From: Mangifera indica
Lineage: Eukaryota > Streptophyta > Magnoliopsida > Sapindales > Anacardiaceae
Direction of reading: 5' to 3'
NCBI RefSeq assembly: GCF_011075055.1
Contig: NC_058139.1
Coordinates: 16,079,584-16,143,583 of the forward strand
DNA length: 64,000 nucleotides
Below, piece after piece: positions 60,364-64,000 of the stretch (its first letter is position 1; each line of letters opens with the position of its first letter). Below the pieces are notes generated by a model, which saw nothing but the letters and a program-made list of their open reading frames with translations, did not search any database and was not told the origin of the DNA. The position numbers and the translations under genes are program-made.

Positions 60364-61231
60364 CAAGGTTTTCAAAACCGGACCGGAATAAAAACCGTTT
60401 TAAGTGCTGGTTTTGATCGGACCGGTTGAACCGTTTGAACCGGTTGATTGAACCGTTTGAACCGGTCGAATTACAATTTAGTCATAAATGAGAAGTCAGT
60501 TATTGCGGCTCTGTTGAACGACTTACCAAAAAGAGGGAAAGGCGGCTTGTCTTAGGTGGGAATAATAAGAAAACCAGTGTAGCAGCCCACTGGAAAATAA
60601 GAGAATGGTTCAAGAAACGCTCTTTGGAATGGATGCAAAGGGCTTTTTAAGTTCATCTCTGTAAGGAGAAACAGCTTTCACATTGTCGGTTGAACCGTTT
60701 TAAGACTTTGTTTTAGTTTCTTTTACAGGTTAGGAATAACTGGTTTCTGTGGCCTAGATTACACTTCAAACTTCTGTTGTTAACTCAGTAATTGACAGAA
60801 TAAATGAGAAGTCGCCGGTTACAGCAGCAACGGAAATCACCGTCGTCAGCCAACGTCTGAGCCTGGGAGGTCACCGTGAAGTGAAACTGCTGCCTTGTAA
60901 GCCTGCAAACCGACACCCCTCGGCGGCAGCGTCGTCGTCGGCAGCCGTATTTAAACCGTCGTCGGCTGCAGCAAGTGAAGACTGCGTCTGCGTGCAAGGA
61001 AGAGGAAAAAAGAAAAACAGTGTTTTATGCAGAAAGTTTTATATGCAACCTTGAACCGGTTCCTGCATGGACCGGGTTGGACCGCGGTTCGGGAGAGAAC
61101 CGGCGGTTCAACCGCGGTCCAATCTGATTTCTATTCCAAAACGGTTTTGCCTTCATCAGAACCCGGCTACAGTACCGGTTCACGGACCAACTGGTTAGAC
61201 CGGCCGGTCCGGTCCGGTTTTTAAAACCTTG
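60364..61231. mobile_element. hAT MITE, 868 bp, with perfect 8-bp target duplication
   Basis: Terminal inverted repeats of about 23 bp: left CAAGGTTTTCAAAACCGGAC, right its near-perfect complement ending GTTTTTAAAACCTTG. The flanking duplication GATATTAG is identical at 60356-60363 and 61232-61239. Subterminal parts are rich in AACCGGTT-type repeats. A GC-rich core (60810-60990) contrasts with the AT-rich surroundings and carries no recognisable protein. Confidence 0.92.
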
Positions 61232-61239
61232 GATATTAG
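61232..61239. repeat. hAT MITE target duplication, right
   Basis: GATATTAG, identical to 60356-60363. Confidence 0.9.
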
Positions 61240-62584
61240 TATGGGTAATGATGATGGTCATGTCATTAGGGTATTAGTATGGATTGACAATTAATCAATT
61301 GTATTTCAAACATGACCAATTATGATAAGTCACATAGTCATTGCAATGTAATCACTAACTTATCATATGATTTTACTAGTGTACAGAGTAATCTTTTGAC
61401 CTAAGATATTACGATCAGATCTAGTACAGATGCGTATGGTTTATATGGTTCACAAATATGAAGCTAGTCATGCTCCGTAAGAAAGGGCCATGTTAATCAT
61501 GCATTATTTGTATGTGGAGATGAATGATGATCAAGCCAGGATCCATTGACTCAGAGTTATTAGATTCAAAGTATCTATTGACTCAAAAATTATCTGATTC
61601 TGAGTCCCTACATGAACATCGATAAATATTAGAAACAAAATCTCTTGTTAAAGTATAATGTAAGTCATACAAAGAATGTTTGTGATAAGACATTCTAAAT
61701 ATATTGATCGACAATTTGTAGAATATTGAGATTAGGGTTTTGATGGTCCATGAACCTAGGCTCAATCAAGATTTGACAACGGAGGGATCTAACCTTCACA
61801 AGACAAAAGATCAAAAAATAGGTTTGATGAAGTGTTTTTTCATCGTGGTTTAAGGATTATGACACATTATTAGATTTTTACCGTAGTCAATGAATCTTTA
61901 GACATGTTTTTTTGAATTATCTGAAAACGGTTGATAGGTACGCCATAATGAACCTAAAAGGTCACATTAATAAAATAAGTATTTAAGAGAGTGAGAATTG
62001 ATTATCTGAGGTTGGTTAGGACCTTTTAAAAAGTAATAAAGAAAACATCATATAAAGTGTGATATGGGTGTGAAAGTAATATTTTAACAGTTAAGATGTT
62101 TATAAGATAAAGTTAGGGTGGCTAATGTATATATAAGATATACAAGCTTGGTTATTATGTAAATGAGATTTTTGTAAGGCTATAACAATTGAAAAATTGC
62201 TATTTAAGTCTACAAATATAAAAGGCTAAAGTTAGTGCATTTTGACTAACATATTTCATTTTAGCTAAAAACATTTCTCTTACTACCTCTCGACCAAGGG
62301 CAATTTTGGTTTGGTTTGGTGCAATGTTTTAGAGGTTTTGCAATTGGAAAGCTCCACTCCATCATCTTCATCAAATAAACAAGCTAGAAGAAGGTAAAAC
62401 CCTTAACTTTCTTCATGTTTTATGTATGGCATTGATTCTTGCATGTATGAGACATACATGTGGTTTTCTATCATCCTCTTCACCTCTAACTTTTCATGGG
62501 CATCCATGGTTAAAAAAAAGTCAAACTAGGCTAATTCAGTCCTATTGGACAAGCCCAGTCCATTCACAATTTCATCCCAAAAGT

Positions 62585-63426
62585 ATGAATCAACTCCTAT
62601 ATGTATGTGACCCATAAACTGTTTATCAAACCGGTGGTGTTTAGACTTGAATTGAATCCAAACACAAACCAAGATTGACCTTTGATAAGGTATCATGGCC
62701 ACCCAGCTGACAAAGTGTCGATGAACAACTTTAGACTTTGTCAATTACACAATTACATGCAATTAGTTTGCTTTGTCAATTGATGTCTCTTGAGGCTAAG
62801 ACATGGATGCATGTCTATCTTAGTAACTTCTCGACATAAACTAATACACATCAATAACTAAATGACTTGGATTGGGCTTCAACCCAATCTAGTTGTGACC
62901 AAAGATTTGAGTTGTTATGATGTCTTTCAGTGTTCTCATGTGAGATATCACCTGCCATGCTCAGTGAGTGACAAATCCTTTGTTGATCCATCATAACCTT
63001 CATATAGATCTTGATATATCCAATCACTATCTTTATGGTTACCCTAGTTATGGTGACACGTTAGATAGCATCAATCCATACCAATCCTTGTGCAAGAAGG
63101 TTCGGTGACCTTAAGTCTAAGGATCACATATATTTGTGAGTTAAAAAATTTATTCAATAGACATAAGAGCAACCATTCGTCTAGAAATTCTTTTGTCAGG
63201 TTAGTCTTATGAACACATCTATGACATATACCCATATGTTGTACCAATATGATAATCCCATATTTCGGTATCAAATTCGACACATGAGATCTATCACCAC
63301 CTGTCGGTGGGGTTGTTTAATAATATGATAATCTCATCACTATTACTTATGTCCTTAGTCATAGCAATATTGGGATTACAAAAGTTTCTATAATGTTCAT
63401 CTAATATGTGCATAAGCATCTTATTA
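62585..63426 (-). repeat. Copia LTR fragment (same family as 14380-15631)
   Basis: Shares the ordered blocks GACCCATAAxCTxTxTATCAAAC, TGAGATATC, CATCATAACCTT and CCATACCAATCCTTG with the minus-strand copia LTRs at 7-15 kb. Truncated at both ends; the right end is cut by the LTR start at 63427. Confidence 0.65.
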
Positions 63427-64000
63427 TGTAACACTCACAAGTACATTTTAAGGGTATAATAGTCATTTTATATGATTATGATTGATGCAAGATTGATTTA
63501 ATGTGAAGTAAATGTTGAATTGTGATTTTTAAGTGGCATATAGTCGTAAGTGGTAGAGCACACAATTGTGTATGGCGTTATACAAAAATAGTTCATATAA
63601 GTCATGTTTGCTAAGTTTTAAGGATTTTTATCTTAAACCAAATGCACACACTGGTTCCAAAAAAAAAAAAAAAAGAGAGTTTTGAGTGTTTCCTTGATTT
63701 TTGGTGATAAAATCTGATGATTGCAAGATGCTTCTAGTAAGGAGTAGTGAGAATTGTTAAGAAAAAGGTGTCAAGACAGCCTTACTTCATCAATCGAGAG
63801 AAAGTGGTAAATATGATCTAGTATTAATTTCTTGTTGATAATGGTAGACTGTAGGGTTTCCCCTCTACCAATTCAATGTTTTGTATGATTATAATAATGA
63901 TGATTCATGAAATAAACATTGGTTTCACTTATGAATGATCATCATCATAGATTCATAGTGTTGATAACTGTTTGGTTGGGAAGAAATGCATAAATATGTT
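63427..64000 (+). repeat. Probable Tekay-type LTR start, leaving the window
   Basis: Begins TGTAACACTCACAAG, like the LTR starts at 21918 (TGTAACACCTGG) and 28035. It contains GGGTATAATAGTCATTTT, similar to GGGTAAAATAGTCATTTT at about 28170. It cuts an older copia LTR. A pure A run lies at 63660-63674. Confidence 0.5.

Larger units (their letters stand above)
60109..62584 (+). repeat. Probable copia-type LTR, interrupted by a hAT MITE
   Basis: Begins TGTTGGATTTAGGGC, a typical copia LTR start, and has promoter-like and R-like features near 62190-62400 (TATAAAAGG at about 62218, then C/T-rich sequence). No internal coding region was found next to it, so it may be a solo or truncated LTR. The right boundary is set only by the start of another LTR-like segment at about 62585. 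Confidence 0.4.

Overview
The window looks like AT-rich eudicot plant nuclear DNA. Evidence is a complete intron-rich CIPK protein-kinase gene with GT-AG introns, and nested plant-type transposons: Tekay-like Ty3 chromoviruses, Ty1/copia, L1-type LINEs, hAT MITEs and a Mutator-like element with a DUF1985-ULP1 gene. No rRNA, tRNA, CRISPR or prokaryotic-style operon was seen. Apart from the kinase gene the window is a transposon graveyard. I see no clearly new biological system; the best candidates for a second look are the composite Mutator element and the decay and repeat patterns in the LTR elements.

Layout. 1-1312 is the gag/protease end of a minus-strand Ty3 element, with its LTR from 1313; a 2.16 kb hAT element with a perfect 8-bp target duplication sits in that LTR (2288-4443). 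4452-6100 holds nothing I recognise. 6100-15631 is a chain of truncated minus-strand copia elements; one has gag fused to RT by deletion and carries a 306-bp hAT MITE in its RT. 15640-19630 is a decayed plus-strand L1 LINE. 19635-21917 is a copia LTR scrap plus a minus-strand copia gag-protease-integrase remnant. 21918-29836 is an old Tekay-like element with unequal LTRs.

30054-48341 is a Mutator-like element bounded by about 200-bp inverted repeats and a perfect 9-bp target duplication. It holds a decayed transposase (plus strand) and a convergent decayed DUF1985-ULP1 gene (minus strand). It was later split by a much younger Tekay element (37203-46679) whose LTRs are nearly identical and whose gag-pol is broken only by six TAG codons and one frameshift. 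48351-49990 is a plus-strand copia remnant holding a short LINE tail. 50052-50653 is a pseudogene fragment of an EF-hand protein.

51285-55331 (minus) is the only gene that appears intact: a CIPK1-like kinase of 11 exons and 455 codons, all introns phase 0, with a TATA box at 55494-55503. 55504-60108 is mostly unrecognised intergenic DNA with a probable hAT MITE and small tandem repeats. 60109-63426 holds copia-type LTR sequence, one piece interrupted by an 868-bp hAT MITE with a perfect 8-bp duplication. A probable Tekay-type LTR starts at 63427 and leaves the window.

Relative order of insertion can be read from the nesting: copia LTRs are oldest, then the Mutator element and the old Tekay, then the young Tekay; hAT elements invaded LTRs and coding parts independently. 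All family assignments come from motif recognition by eye; no database search was possible.
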